DNA of 64,000 nt from Burkholderia sp. 4M9327F10 (GCF_005503145.1 NZ_SCNV01000035.1:1-64000), one strand, 5' to 3'; shown: positions 51,184-60,364, numbered from the stretch's first letter. Notes: a model not told the origin generated them from the letters alone. Numbers and translations are program-made.

Positions 51184-52074
51184 ATGGACCGGTTTCACGA
51201 ATTGAACGCCTTCATTGCCGTCGTTGAAGCGGGCGGCTTTTCCGCCGCGGCGCGTAGAACCGGCGAGTCGCAATCCGCCATCAGCAAGGCCATCGGCGCG
51301 CTGGAAAAGCGTCTAGGGGTGCTGCTATTTAACCGAAGCACACGCAGCGTGACCCTGACGGACCAAGGGCAGAGATACTACGATCGGACAAAACCTCTGG
51401 TTGACGAGATGGACGAAGCCGACGGCGAACTGACCAGCAGCACGCTCGATGTCTCCGGTCTGATCAGAATCGCCGCGTCCGCTACTTTTGGACGCCTGCA
51501 CATCCTCCCGCTTATCCCCGAGCTGTTGTCACTCAATCCCGGCCTTCAGGTCGATCTTGTCCTTTCGGATTTCGTGCGAGATATGGTGGAGGACCGGATC
51601 GATCTGGCGATCCGCGTGGGCCCGGTCAACGACCCCGATGCGGTCGTCAAGCGCGTGGCCACCACCCCTCTCGTATGCGTGGGATCCCGTCGCTACTTCG
51701 AGCAACACGGAATACCCAAGACCCCCGCCGAGCTTGTGGATCACAACTGCCTTTTGTATGAGGGCCTGACGGAGTCGGTGAATTGGCCGTTTACAGGACC
51801 GGAAGGCCGATTCAGCGTGTCCGTCCGCGGAAATCTTTCGTCCAACAGTGTCGAAACGATCCGGACAGGTGTTCTCGCCGGCGTTGGAATTGGCCTGTTT
51901 GCAAAGGTGTCTCTTGCCCACGAACTCCGGCATCCGGACGTCATCACGGTGCTCGACGAGTTTATAAGCGACGTCAGAGACATCAGCCTCATCTGGCCCA
52001 AACGCCGGTTTGTGCCGGCGCGCGTGCGCCGTGTGACCGACTTTTTTGCCACGGCGCTTCCGCCGCGTATTTAG
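51184..52074 (+). CDS. LysR-family transcriptional regulator
   Basis: A 296-residue LysR protein of the DsdC/AaeR-like branch: helix-turn-helix FIAVVEAGGFSAAARRTGESQSAISKAIGALE (about 10-41) and an effector domain with the segment DFVRDMVEDRIDLAIRVGPVNDPDAVVKRV. ATG 51184 follows GAGGGGC. It is transcribed away from an SDR gene and probably controls it. After its stop comes a short GC-rich tandem repeat. Confidence 0.87.
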   Translation: MDRFHELNAFIAVVEAGGFSAAARRTGESQSAISKAIGALEKRLGVLLFNRSTRSVTLTDQGQRYYDRTKPLVDEMDEADGELTSSTLDVSGLIRIAASATFGRLHILPLIPELLSLNPGLQVDLVLSDFVRDMVEDRIDLAIRVGPVNDPDAVVKRVATTPLVCVGSRRYFEQHGIPKTPAELVDHNCLLYEGLTESVNWPFTGPEGRFSVSVRGNLSSNSVETIRTGVLAGVGIGLFAKVSLAHELRHPDVITVLDEFISDVRDISLIWPKRRFVPARVRRVTDFFATALPPRI

Positions 52075-52114
52075 GCAAATGGAATCAATCGGCGTAGCGG
52101 GGGCCTCTCCCGGA

Positions 52115-52154
52115 GGCCGGCAGGGGCCGGTAGAGGCCCGTAGAGGCCGGTCGC
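52115..52154. repeat. 10-bp tandem repeat, four copies
   Basis: GGCC(G/C)G followed by four bases recurs at 52115, 52125, 52135 and 52145 (for example GGCCGGTAGA, GGCCCGTAGA). It lies between the LysR stop and the end of the convergent MerR-type gene. It may form an mRNA end structure. Confidence 0.55.
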
Positions 52155-52229
52155 GTCCGCTACGTCGGAACATCAGCTACCGGCCTTATGCGCCGCGTCT
52201 CCGCTGAAGTCACAAGGAACGGATCACGC

Positions 52230-53252
52230 TTACGCCGTCTCAGGACTGCGTGCAACCCGCGCTCGTACCTCGGGTGACGCCAGGCAGGTGGCGACGGCCT
52301 CGTAACCCGGCGCACCCGGGTATGGCGCTACCCGGGTGGGGGGACTGTGATTTGCCGGACAAAGGATAATGGCCTCATCAGGCCCGACCGACGCCAGGTC
52401 CAGGATCGCTGAAGAACGCGTCAGCAGAAAGAGGGGGCGTCCCCCGCTTTTTGCGCGATGGCGAAGATGGGTAATCAGCGCCTCCTGTGCGGGCTGTTCC
52501 AGACCCTCTTCAATCATATCGACCACCAGAATCTCCGGGCCGTCGGTTTCCAGCCCAACGAGCAGCGCGATCAAAGCCTCGGATTCTGTTGCGCCCTCGT
52601 CGATGAGCCACGCCAAGGCGTGATTGACGCGCGATCTCAGTTCCGGATCGGCGTTCAGCAACTCAACTGCTGCAGCGCCTGCGTTCTGCAGCCGGTCCAA
52701 ACCAAGAAATGCCGCGCCGAGCAGGGTCTCTGCCAGACGACGGGCCAGCCTGGTCTTCCCGCTGCCCAAAGAGCCGATGATGTAATTCAAGGGGCGGATA
52801 TCGCGAAGCTCGAACCACTCCCCGCCCCACGGCCACGGAAGCTCGAATGCCACGCTCATAGCCGTTTCATCGAGCAGTCGCGTCAACTCTCCGTCGGGAG
52901 GCATCTGACCTCGTGCAAGATCAGATCGGACACTTCGAACCTTGTCGAGCTTACGGACGAGCTCGTGGATTTGATTGTCCAGCGCGGTTTCGTGCGCGGC
53001 CAATGCAGTTCCTAAACCATGAGCGTCACCATCCAGCACCCGTGCGACCTGCGCAAGACTGAGACCGAGTGCGCGCAGGGCTACTACCTCCGCAGCACGA
53101 AGCAGATCGTCGGGACCATATACCCGATATCCTGCGGCGCTTCGACCAGGCGTTAGCAACCCTTGCTGCTCATATAGCCGCAGGGCCTTGATCGATACTC
53201 CGAGCCGTCTGGCTGCTTCAGACGCATTCAAACAGCGGGCGGAAGAATTCAT
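52230..53252 (-). CDS. MerR-type regulator fused to a P-loop ATPase-like domain
   Basis: A 340-residue protein. Residues 8-80 are a MerR winged helix (SEAARRLGVSIKALRLYEQQGLL), then a coiled helix (about 85-115) as in MerR dimers. Residues ~150-300 contain a P-loop GSLGSGKT (160-167) and a Walker B-like ILVVDMIEEG near 240, with an ABC-ATPase-like layout. MerR regulators normally carry small effector domains, so this fusion is unusual. ATG 53252 gives the intact helix-turn-helix. Both neighbours face other ways or are unrelated, so the target is not obvious; the 155-base gap upstream holds no clear partner. Confidence 0.75.
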   Translation of the reverse strand: MNSSARCLNASEAARRLGVSIKALRLYEQQGLLTPGRSAAGYRVYGPDDLLRAAEVVALRALGLSLAQVARVLDGDAHGLGTALAAHETALDNQIHELVRKLDKVRSVRSDLARGQMPPDGELTRLLDETAMSVAFELPWPWGGEWFELRDIRPLNYIIGSLGSGKTRLARRLAETLLGAAFLGLDRLQNAGAAAVELLNADPELRSRVNHALAWLIDEGATESEALIALLVGLETDGPEILVVDMIEEGLEQPAQEALITHLRHRAKSGGRPLFLLTRSSAILDLASVGPDEAIILCPANHSPPTRVAPYPGAPGYEAVATCLASPEVRARVARSPETA

Positions 53253-53407
53253 CAGTCACCTCTTTGTTGTTGACCAGAGGCAATCAGCATGAAGGTGGCC
53301 CCAAGGGCTGAGTCAACGAGATTCTGCGACGTCTATGAGGCGACTCTTTCGCCCGGCTCTCTTTGATGATCAGCGTTGCGCAAAGCGACCGGGCATTGAC
53401 CACTAAC

Positions 53408-53674
53408 TCAAAGATCCTCGCCCGTAAGCTCGATCCGCTCACCGGCAGTCAGCGTGGCCTTGCGCTCTGCCGCTGATAGAAGTCTTGGCTTTCCAAGGTG
53501 GAAAGCGAGCATTAATTGCCTAGGGGTATCGTTTGCGGCTCCGAGGAATTCGCAAACCACGTCGGAGCTTAGCTCATAGGCGCGGTATCCCCAACCGAAG
53601 CCATACGCCGAAAACCATACCGCCGATTCGTTGATCAGCAATGGCTCCGTCAACTGTACGTGTACCTGTTCCAT
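53408..53674 (-). CDS. Small hypothetical protein
   Basis: An 88-residue acidic protein starting MEQVHVQLTEPLLINESAVWF. The pattern of aromatic residues (AYGFGWGYRAYEL) followed by VVCEFLG suggests a small beta sheet, somewhat like DUF1488-type proteins, but the match is weak. ATG 53674 is preceded by GAGGGCG. It follows the phytanoyl-CoA dioxygenase gene by about 90 bases in the same direction. Confidence 0.55.
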   Translation of the reverse strand: MEQVHVQLTEPLLINESAVWFSAYGFGWGYRAYELSSDVVCEFLGAANDTPRQLMLAFHLGKPRLLSAAERKATLTAGERIELTGEDL

Positions 53675-53761
53675 GCGGTTCGCCCTCTGTGCGGGTAGCA
53701 GACGAATTCAATTGTCGCATATCAATCTTACCGATCTGAACACGCGCCTGCACTGTCCATT

Positions 53762-54955
53762 TCAGGCTTCCCGTTGCACTGATTGCCGGCGCAGGGTCTC
53801 GATGAACGTGTCCGCCTTCCACGACTCCCGGAGCGCCCGGGCGAACAACATTTGCTGGCTTTCCGGCGCAAGGCCGCCAACAGGCGGGTCATTATCGAGG
53901 TTGGTGGGAAACGGATAGCCCTCGGCGCACGATGCAATCACCGCGTCGGCCTCAGCTTCGGTCATCCTTGACGTTATCAGGTTATCCAGCAAGACCGGAT
54001 ACAGAACCTCGCACATCTTCGTGCGATTCAACGATTCCATTGCGCGACCATACGCCGAGGAAATCTGCAACAGATTCGCCATGCGTTGGACGCTCTCAGT
54101 CCGGTTCGCCCCTGCTGCGTGAAAAAGCGCGGGACTGAAGAAAATCACATCGCCTTTCTCCAGAGGCAGTTGAATACAGTTTGCCTCGAAGTAGTCGCGG
54201 AAGTCCTGCCGCCGCCACGCAAGATAGCCTTGAGCGTACCGCTGCGAGAACGGAAGCAGCTTGGTGGGCCCGCTTTCCACGGGCATGTCGCTGTGTGCGA
54301 CGGCGCCTTGCAGTGTCAGGAAGGCAGACATTGTATGGACGTGCGCCGGATAGCGTTCGGCCTCGGCTACAGTCTGGAACCCCAGATGGTAGTCCCGGTG
54401 CGCCTGTTGTGCCGCTCCACCTGGGCGCACGACGTTCACCTGAGCAGTCACCTGAAAGCAGGGCCCCAGCCAGGCTTGTGCTGCGGCAACCAGCATCGGG
54501 TTGGCGTAGTAACGGGCAAACACGGACGGGGCGCGCAAGCAAAGCTTTTGCTGCGCACTCCATATCCGGTCATTGGCCCCCGCCCTGGCGAAATGATCGG
54601 CTGGCGCGCTGCCTGCTTCCCGCTCGTCCCGGATGATGGCGTCGAAGACTGCCGTCGCGTCGTCGATCGGCGCGGTATCGGGGAAGGCGCGCTTTAACAC
54701 GAGAACACCCGCACCGCGATCCAGAACGTCCGCCCACTCGACCTGCAGTTCGGTACGCCGTGCATCGTCCGCGAGTACACGGCTTAACCGGCTGCAATCG
54801 TAGATCGGCACGTTCTCGCGCATCTCGTCTGCGTATTCGGTTCGAACCGCATCACGGCCATCATGCAATACGGCGAGAAAGTCGCGAAGCGAACAGTCCT
54901 GCTCGCGGTACAGTTTCCGGCGCCCGGCATCCGGGCGCGAACCTGGCTGATCCAT
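53762..54955 (-). CDS. Phytanoyl-CoA dioxygenase (PhyH)-family protein
   Basis: A 397-residue Fe(II)/2-oxoglutarate-dependent dioxygenase. The facial triad is visible: HRD in QQAHRDYHLGF and the second His in ALFHAAGANRTES, where the following Arg would bind 2-oxoglutarate. The family hydroxylates acyl-CoAs, but many members act on natural products or osmolytes; no CoA-binding clue is seen. ATG 54955 was taken over a TTG at 54976. It is divergent from the methyltransferase gene, with a 182-base gap. Confidence 0.8.
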   Translation of the reverse strand: MDQPGSRPDAGRRKLYREQDCSLRDFLAVLHDGRDAVRTEYADEMRENVPIYDCSRLSRVLADDARRTELQVEWADVLDRGAGVLVLKRAFPDTAPIDDATAVFDAIIRDEREAGSAPADHFARAGANDRIWSAQQKLCLRAPSVFARYYANPMLVAAAQAWLGPCFQVTAQVNVVRPGGAAQQAHRDYHLGFQTVAEAERYPAHVHTMSAFLTLQGAVAHSDMPVESGPTKLLPFSQRYAQGYLAWRRQDFRDYFEANCIQLPLEKGDVIFFSPALFHAAGANRTESVQRMANLLQISSAYGRAMESLNRTKMCEVLYPVLLDNLITSRMTEAEADAVIASCAEGYPFPTNLDNDPPVGGLAPESQQMLFARALRESWKADTFIETLRRQSVQREA

Positions 54956-55137
54956 GTCGTCCGCGATTCCACGCAAATGAGTTGACGATCGGTTCCCTCA
55001 ACAATACTGCTCTTGCATCGGTCTGCGCCAGGATAAACACATCAAAAGCACCCCGAGGTGCCGGTCCGGCCACGGCCGATAACTTCGACAAACTATAACT
55101 GTTACGATAGCTCACTCTCTCGACGGAGAAACTGCCG

Positions 55138-55983
55138 ATGACGAACGTAGACGTGCTTCGCGCTTTCTATGCGCGATACGTAACAACTCAAGGGGCGTGC
55201 AGCGACCCGAGAATCCAGGAGGCATTTGCGACGGTCGAAAGAGAAAAATATCTGGGCCCCGGCCCATGGAAGGTATTCACGAAGACCGGGTATATCTCAA
55301 CCGGCACATCCGACCCTGCGGTTCTCTATCAGGACATTCTGATCGGGCTCAAGACGGATCAGGGCATCAATAACGGCGAACCGAGCCTCCATGCGCGCTG
55401 TCTGGACGCTGCGGCCATCTCGCCGGGCGAAACCGTCACTCATATCGGTTCTGGAAGCGGCTATTACACGGCGCTGCTCGCGCACCTTGCCGGTGACGCA
55501 GGGCATATCACCGCCTATGAACTTGACCCGGACCTCAGTGCGCAAGCGACGGTGAACCTTGCCCACCTCAAGCAAGTCCGGGTGCTCGAGGAAAGCGGGA
55601 CAAACGCAGTGCTGCCGCAATCCGATGTGATCTACGTCTGCGCCGGTGCAACGCACCCCATGAATAGCTGGCTCGAAGCGCTCAACGTTGGCGGCCGTCT
55701 GATCTTCCCATTGACGCCAAATCGCGGTCTCGGTGGCATGCTGCTGGTGACACGCCTTGGCCTTGACTCATACGCGGCGAGGTTCGTCTCCCCGGCGATC
55801 TTCATTGAATGTATCGGAGCTCGCGATGACGCAACCGGCGAGTCTTTGGTGGCTGCTTTCGAAGCAAACACCACGGCTGAAGTCAAATCGCTGAGACGGA
55901 AGACACCCGCCGACCCGTCTGCGTGGTTCGTTGGCGCCGGCTGGTGGCTATCGACCTCCGAGCCGCGCGGCGTCGCCGCTTGA
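55138..55983 (+). CDS. Protein-L-isoaspartate O-methyltransferase-like SAM enzyme
   Basis: A 281-residue Rossmann methyltransferase. The SAM loop is visible as VTHIGSGSGYYTALLAHLAG near residue 100, followed by an acidic residue in ITAYELDPDL. The pre-loop region (EPSLHARCLDAA) resembles PCMT, which repairs isoaspartate, but the chain is longer and the active-site Ser of PCMT is not evident, so another substrate is possible. It starts after GGAGAA and is followed by a MEKHLA gene 42 bases on. Confidence 0.75.
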   Translation: MTNVDVLRAFYARYVTTQGACSDPRIQEAFATVEREKYLGPGPWKVFTKTGYISTGTSDPAVLYQDILIGLKTDQGINNGEPSLHARCLDAAAISPGETVTHIGSGSGYYTALLAHLAGDAGHITAYELDPDLSAQATVNLAHLKQVRVLEESGTNAVLPQSDVIYVCAGATHPMNSWLEALNVGGRLIFPLTPNRGLGGMLLVTRLGLDSYAARFVSPAIFIECIGARDDATGESLVAAFEANTTAEVKSLRRKTPADPSAWFVGAGWWLSTSEPRGVAA

Positions 55984-56024
55984 TATCAAGGGCGAATTTT
56001 CACTTCAGGTACTTATTGTCCCAG

Positions 56025-56483
56025 ATGATTCCACTTCACCGCGACCCAGCTTTCTATCAGCTTCTTGCCGACAGCTATGCCCGGCTACTCGGTCGCCCCC
56101 TCGTGCCGGAGGCCGTGCCCGCGGCCGAAGCTATCGAATGGCTCTACGAGTTCGCTCCGTTCGCGGTACTCGCGCATAACACGGCTCCCGACCCGATCTT
56201 TATTTACGGCAACAAGGCCGCGCAGCGCCGCTTTGGATATAGCTGGGATGAAATCACCCGACTGCCGTCCCGGCTCTCAGCCGAGGCCCCGAACCGCGAG
56301 GAGCGGCAACAATTCCTCGCGCGCGTGCAGCGGCTCGGCTACGAGGCTGGCTACAAGGGCGTGCGTGTCACCAAGTCGGGCCAGCGCTTCATGATCGAGG
56401 AAGCCACACTGTGGCAGCTTCTCGACGCGCATGGCAACCTGCATGGCCAGGCGGTTGTCATCCCACACACGCGCGACATCTGA
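56025..56483 (+). CDS. MEKHLA-domain protein
   Basis: A 152-residue protein of the MEKHLA family, a PAS-like small-molecule sensor fold: EAIEWLYEFAPFAVLAHNTAPDPIFIYGNKAAQRRFGYSWDE is the typical middle part. It has no output domain. ATG 56025 was chosen; the frame to 55923 lies in the methyltransferase gene. It probably shares a transcript with that gene. Role unknown. Confidence 0.78.
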   Translation: MIPLHRDPAFYQLLADSYARLLGRPLVPEAVPAAEAIEWLYEFAPFAVLAHNTAPDPIFIYGNKAAQRRFGYSWDEITRLPSRLSAEAPNREERQQFLARVQRLGYEAGYKGVRVTKSGQRFMIEEATLWQLLDAHGNLHGQAVVIPHTRDI

Positions 56484-56519
56484 TCGCCCATATCAATCTG
56501 GGGCGATTGGTGGTTGCGG

Positions 56520-56750
56520 CTACGGCAGCGAAGGACCATACATATCGGCAAACGTACCGGCCGCGGCTTCAATCTGCTCTTGCTTCGTCAGATTGAAATC
56601 TTCCCGCGCGGCGAACTCTAGGAACATTTGTGTCCTGTCGTTCCCAAGGGAGTCGCTTACCCGCTCGACAGCGGCAGATACGCTCCCATCCTGCTTCACT
56701 GTCACTTTAGTGGTGATATCGATGACAAGCCGCTGGGTTATCTGATCCAT
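56520..56750 (-). CDS. Small hypothetical protein
   Basis: A 76-residue acidic frame starting MDQITQRLVIDITTKVTVKQDG, with a preceding GGAAGG. No family recognised. Codon composition is consistent with coding but the length is short, so it may be spurious. Confidence 0.4.
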   Translation of the reverse strand: MDQITQRLVIDITTKVTVKQDGSVSAAVERVSDSLGNDRTQMFLEFAAREDFNLTKQEQIEAAAGTFADMYGPSLP

Positions 56751-56865
56751 TTCTTCGCCTTCCTCGCCGGTTTCCGACCGGCCTACCGGGGCGCAATCGC
56801 GCCGGATGGTCTTCTTGCTCGAAGTCAGAAGCGACGGGAACGCGCCTGTCGTGACAGATTGCCGG

Positions 56866-57624
56866 TCAGTCGCCGGTCTGAATGACAGGCGAAGTCAATT
56901 GCGGATCGGAATACTCCACGCGATTCCGCCCTCCACGCTTCGCCTTGTATAAAGCGGCATCCGCCAAGCCGTATGCGGTATCGAAATCGGTCCAGATGGC
57001 GTTGGCGCTGACACCGAAACTGGCCGTGATACGACGGTTCACCGGCGCGGCGAAGACGTGACTGCCGATCGCCGCTCGCATTTTCTCTGCCAGCTTCAAT
57101 GCGTCGGCCAGATCATGACCTGGCAATAATACCGTGAATTCTTCGCCGCCGACGCGACCTATGACTCCCCGCTCACCAACAATCAACCGCAGGCAGTCGA
57201 CGATGCCGAGTATTACCGCGTCGCCGACAGGGTGCCCGAATTCATCATTGACCTTCTTGAAGTCATCGATGTCCAGCAGGATCATCACAGCCCGATCGGT
57301 TCGCAACGCCTTGATCGTCCGTTCGATCACCGCACTGCGGTTCAATACATCGGTCAACGCATCATGCGTTGCGCGATACTGCAACTGTTGAGTCAGTGCA
57401 TGCATCTCGCGCTCGGCGCGGTCGCTGCGCCCAATCAGACGGCGCGTTTCGCGCATCAGGCGTTCGAAATGCCTGATGAGCTCGGCTAACGCCACGCGGC
57501 TTTGCTGTGCGTCGGCGTCGACATTCGCATAAATCGCGCGTGCTTTCTCCAGCGCCTCGCTCTCGCTCCGGAACAGGTCCGGAGTGTCATTCGAAGGTGC
57601 GTCCGAAGATGAAGTTGAAGCCAC
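56866..57624 (-). CDS. siaD: SiaD-like GGDEF diguanylate cyclase
   Basis: A 252-residue protein: an N-terminal helical region (about 20-85) followed by a GGDEF domain with active GGEEF at 159-163 and no RxxD inhibitory site five residues before it. The length matches SiaD of Pseudomonas aeruginosa, which makes c-di-GMP when bound by unphosphorylated SiaC. GTG 57624 was chosen because AAGGA lies upstream, overlapping the SiaC stop region; the open frame to 57738 is inside siaC. Last gene of a four-gene operon in the same order as siaABCD. Confidence 0.85.
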   Translation of the reverse strand: MASTSSSDAPSNDTPDLFRSESEALEKARAIYANVDADAQQSRVALAELIRHFERLMRETRRLIGRSDRAEREMHALTQQLQYRATHDALTDVLNRSAVIERTIKALRTDRAVMILLDIDDFKKVNDEFGHPVGDAVILGIVDCLRLIVGERGVIGRVGGEEFTVLLPGHDLADALKLAEKMRAAIGSHVFAAPVNRRITASFGVSANAIWTDFDTAYGLADAALYKAKRGGRNRVEYSDPQLTSPVIQTGD

Positions 57625-57635
57625 CTTAGCCGTCC

Positions 57636-58022
57636 TTATGTCGCAACCGGACAATCGGTGAACTGGATTGCCGTGAAATCGGCCTGCAACTCCTCGCCGA
57701 ATTCGAGAATGGTTTCGTCCTCGGCGTCGCGATACCACCTCACCAGTACGTCATTGCCAGATGAAGCCGCCTGGTCCAACGCATCGAACACGCTGAACAG
57801 CATCTTCGTGCTCGAACTGTTGAAGTAAGTCAGGGTGACATCGACCGTGATAACGGCATTGCTGCAACTTGCGAGGTACAAGCGAAGCCCTTCGATTATC
57901 GGGGCATAGAACGCGGCCGCGTTCTCCGGATAAGACTCCCCTCTGATCGTCAGCACGTTATGGTCGAACTGAAAATCGACTTCCGGCGACGTAGTCGTGG
58001 CTGCAATATAAAGATTATCCAT
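57636..58022 (-). CDS. siaC: SiaC-like (DUF1987) partner-switching protein
   Basis: A 128-residue SiaC-family protein (TSPEVDFQFDHNVLTIRGESYPENAAAF). The likely phospho-acceptor segment NSSSTK is at residues 68-73. In P. aeruginosa the phosphatase SiaA dephosphorylates SiaC and the kinase SiaB phosphorylates it; unphosphorylated SiaC activates the cyclase. The gene order and lengths support the same circuit here. Confidence 0.85.
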   Translation of the reverse strand: MDNLYIAATTTSPEVDFQFDHNVLTIRGESYPENAAAFYAPIIEGLRLYLASCSNAVITVDVTLTYFNSSSTKMLFSVFDALDQAASSGNDVLVRWYRDAEDETILEFGEELQADFTAIQFTDCPVAT

Positions 58023-58042
58023 GGCGCCTGCTCGTCACTTGA

Positions 58043-58612
58043 TCAGATGATGGTTTTGAGGCAAAACAGTGTGGTTTCCGGCGCATCGACACGCGGATAG
58101 AAGGCAAACGCCAGCGGAGCGCTCGCATCGCGGGCCATCGTCAGAAACCCAAGCCCCGCACCCTTGCTTTCTTCCGGCGTGTCGGAGCGTAGCGATAACT
58201 TATACGCCTGCTTGATTTCTTCAAGCGACATGTTGCACAACGGCTCGAGCTTTTCGCGCAGATCGCCCACCGCCGCAGTGGAAATGGGATTCACGCAAAA
58301 CATGAAATGACGCTCACCGTCGGTAGTGATGCACACCGCTCCCTCGCGTATCGCGCCACCGTGCCCCGCATCCTCGACGAGCGAGTCCGACGAATAGTGG
58401 ATGATATTCTGCGAGAGCTCGATAAAAGAGGAAAACAGTTTGCGCCGGGTGGGTGCGCCGACCCCTGCAATTTCCAGTTGCAGTTTCACAACCTCACTCA
58501 TCGCAGCGACTATGCTGTGGGAAAAGTAACCCTTGTGATAAAAGAGCACGTTGCGCCTCTGAGCAAGCTCAAAAAACGCGGCATCCTGGTCTAATAGTTC
58601 AAACATGTTCAT
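58043..58612 (-). CDS. siaB: SiaB-like kinase (DUF6272)
   Basis: A 189-residue protein resembling SiaB: an N-box-like FSSFIELSQNIIHYSSDS near 65 and ESKGAGLGFLTMARDA near the C-terminus, features of GHKL-type kinases. It would phosphorylate SiaC and so lower c-di-GMP production. It lies 20 bases upstream of siaC and 8 bases downstream of the phosphatase gene. Confidence 0.82.
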   Translation of the reverse strand: MNMFELLDQDAAFFELAQRRNVLFYHKGYFSHSIVAAMSEVVKLQLEIAGVGAPTRRKLFSSFIELSQNIIHYSSDSLVEDAGHGGAIREGAVCITTDGERHFMFCVNPISTAAVGDLREKLEPLCNMSLEEIKQAYKLSLRSDTPEESKGAGLGFLTMARDASAPLAFAFYPRVDAPETTLFCLKTII

Positions 58613-58620
58613 GGACTACC

Positions 58621-59853
58621 CTAAACGCGTGCAAAAAATAGCGTTACGTCATCGCGACGTGCCTGTGCGCCTTGCCAGTCGGCCAACGCGCGCCGCAAAC
58701 CATCGCATACGGCGGACAATGATTGGTCGCTGTTCCCGATAATGAGGTCGAGAGCCCGACGCTTCCCAAAAGCAATTTTTCGCGGACCACCGATCTGATC
58801 GATAAGCCCGTCTGTCGAGACGAACAAGAGGCTACCCGGCACCAGCGCCACGGTGTTGAGCGCCCATGCATAGTCCCCCAGGCTGTCCACATACCCAACA
58901 CCCATGCGCTCGCCCGCAATGCTTTCAAATCGGTCCGCACCCGGCTGCAAAACGTGCAGCGCGATGCGTGCGCCGGAAAAGTACAGTTGCTGCTGTTGCG
59001 CGTCGAACCAGAAGAACGCGGCATCGAGGCCGTCGTTCGACTGTGGCGACTCGCCTGTCCCTGTCACCTGACCCAGCAACCCCTTGACGTTGCGATTGAC
59101 TGCTGCCAGAAGAGCAGCCGGGTCGCGCGGCCCGATCCGTTCAAGCGCCTGCGAGAGCAAAGCCGAACCCAGCAGCGTCATGAACGCGCCAGGCACCCCA
59201 TGTCCCGTACAGTCGGCTATTGCGCCAAACCATCCATCGGGAAACGAGGCGAAGTGATAAAAGTCGCCCCCTACCACATCACGCGGCTCCCATACCAACT
59301 CGGCATCCGGCAAGGTGGACGACAGCGCGTCGCGCGAGGCGCGCAACATGGCCTGCTGGATCACGCTCGCATATTCAATGCTCTGCATGATTTGACGGTT
59401 CTTTTCCGCCTGTACTTCCGCCACGGCCCCCAATAGCTGAAAGCCGCTGGCGAGTCCGACGAATCGGTTCTGCCGCGTCACGATGAATCCGTCGGACAAG
59501 GCCTTGTTACCCGCCTCAACCGTCTTGAACGTGAGTGCTTCGATGCTCATGTCCGCGTCGACGATGAGCGGCTCCTTGTCCATGAACGCGATACAGCTTT
59601 TCTTGTCGTAGAGCTCCCGGTGAAACGGCTTGCTCATTTGCGACAGAAAAATATCCCGGTTAATCAGTCCAATGGGGCGCTCGTCTTCCACCACAGCCAG
59701 ACTGCCCATGTCGCGGCGCGCGTAGAAGATCTCCATTGCCAGAGAGTTCGAATCGGCCGCATTGATGGTTGGGACTTCCTGACACAAGTCGCCGGCGCAA
59801 CGCGGGCTTGCGGTGACTCCAGGCCGACCAAACTGTGCAAGCGCGGGGTGCAT
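58621..59853 (-). CDS. CBS-domain SpoIIE/PP2C-type phosphatase (SiaA-like)
   Basis: A 410-residue protein. Residues ~20-150 form a pair of CBS-like domains (FYARRDMGSLAVVEDERPIGL and DGFIVTRQNRFVGLASGF); ~165-410 is a SpoIIE-type PP2C phosphatase with DVVGGDFYHF and ADCTGHGVPG metal motifs. In P. aeruginosa SiaA has a periplasmic sensor and HAMP domain; here a cytoplasmic CBS pair takes its place, so the input is probably an intracellular ligand such as an adenine nucleotide. ATG 59853 was chosen; a GTG at 59886 is possible. First gene of the operon. Confidence 0.83.
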   Translation of the reverse strand: MHPALAQFGRPGVTASPRCAGDLCQEVPTINAADSNSLAMEIFYARRDMGSLAVVEDERPIGLINRDIFLSQMSKPFHRELYDKKSCIAFMDKEPLIVDADMSIEALTFKTVEAGNKALSDGFIVTRQNRFVGLASGFQLLGAVAEVQAEKNRQIMQSIEYASVIQQAMLRASRDALSSTLPDAELVWEPRDVVGGDFYHFASFPDGWFGAIADCTGHGVPGAFMTLLGSALLSQALERIGPRDPAALLAAVNRNVKGLLGQVTGTGESPQSNDGLDAAFFWFDAQQQQLYFSGARIALHVLQPGADRFESIAGERMGVGYVDSLGDYAWALNTVALVPGSLLFVSTDGLIDQIGGPRKIAFGKRRALDLIIGNSDQSLSAVCDGLRRALADWQGAQARRDDVTLFFARV

Positions 59854-60364
59854 TTTGAGCCTACCCGTTGAACGAGAAATCAGCACGCTAAAGGGTCTTT
59901 ATGTCAGTTTCGTTACGCCGGCTAAATGGAGAAAGCCGCCCCAAAAGGACAGACGGAAGGCAGGCGCGCCAGAAGGCGCGTCGCAAACGTTTCCCTCTAC
60001 GCTATCGGCGTCATGCGCACCTATAAGGTCGCGTTGCGTCTGCGCGACTTCTCAAAGAATTTTGCACGAGGTAGCAACGCCGCCGGTCAGGTGAGCACCC
60101 GAGAAGCCAAATGAACTCGTGCGCGATGCACAGATAGGTATCCTGCGTTTTCGGGAAGGCACGCTGCGCGCGCATGTCGTCGGCCGCAGGGCCCGAACGG
60201 GATTCATTCAGGAAAAAGGCTCAATTTTTTGCCGCCTTTGCCGTTAAGAAGGTGACGTTCGCGGCGGACTCACCCGCAAGAACCTTCGCAGCGTCGCTAA
60301 CCGTGACAAGCCGGGAAAAGCCCTGCTTCGTCGTACTTGCCCAACATGCAAGGACTAGAACTCA
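59854..60364. other. Intergenic stretch
   Basis: About 510 bases between divergent genes. A GGCGCGCC-AGAA-GGCGCGTC partial hairpin lies near 59,965. Short frames on the plus strand have no ribosome site or motif. The promoters of the sia-type operon and the hydrolase must lie here, but I see no clear hexamer pairs. Confidence 0.35.

Noticed and set aside
55098..55120. CTATAACTGTTACGATAG as a palindromic operator before the methyltransferase gene
   Set aside because: Only the outer four bases and an off-centre TAAC-T-GTTA pair; the symmetry is too poor to call.
59813..60094. 93-codon plus-strand frame
   Set aside because: Overlaps the 5' end of the CBS-phosphatase gene and has no ribosome site or recognisable product.
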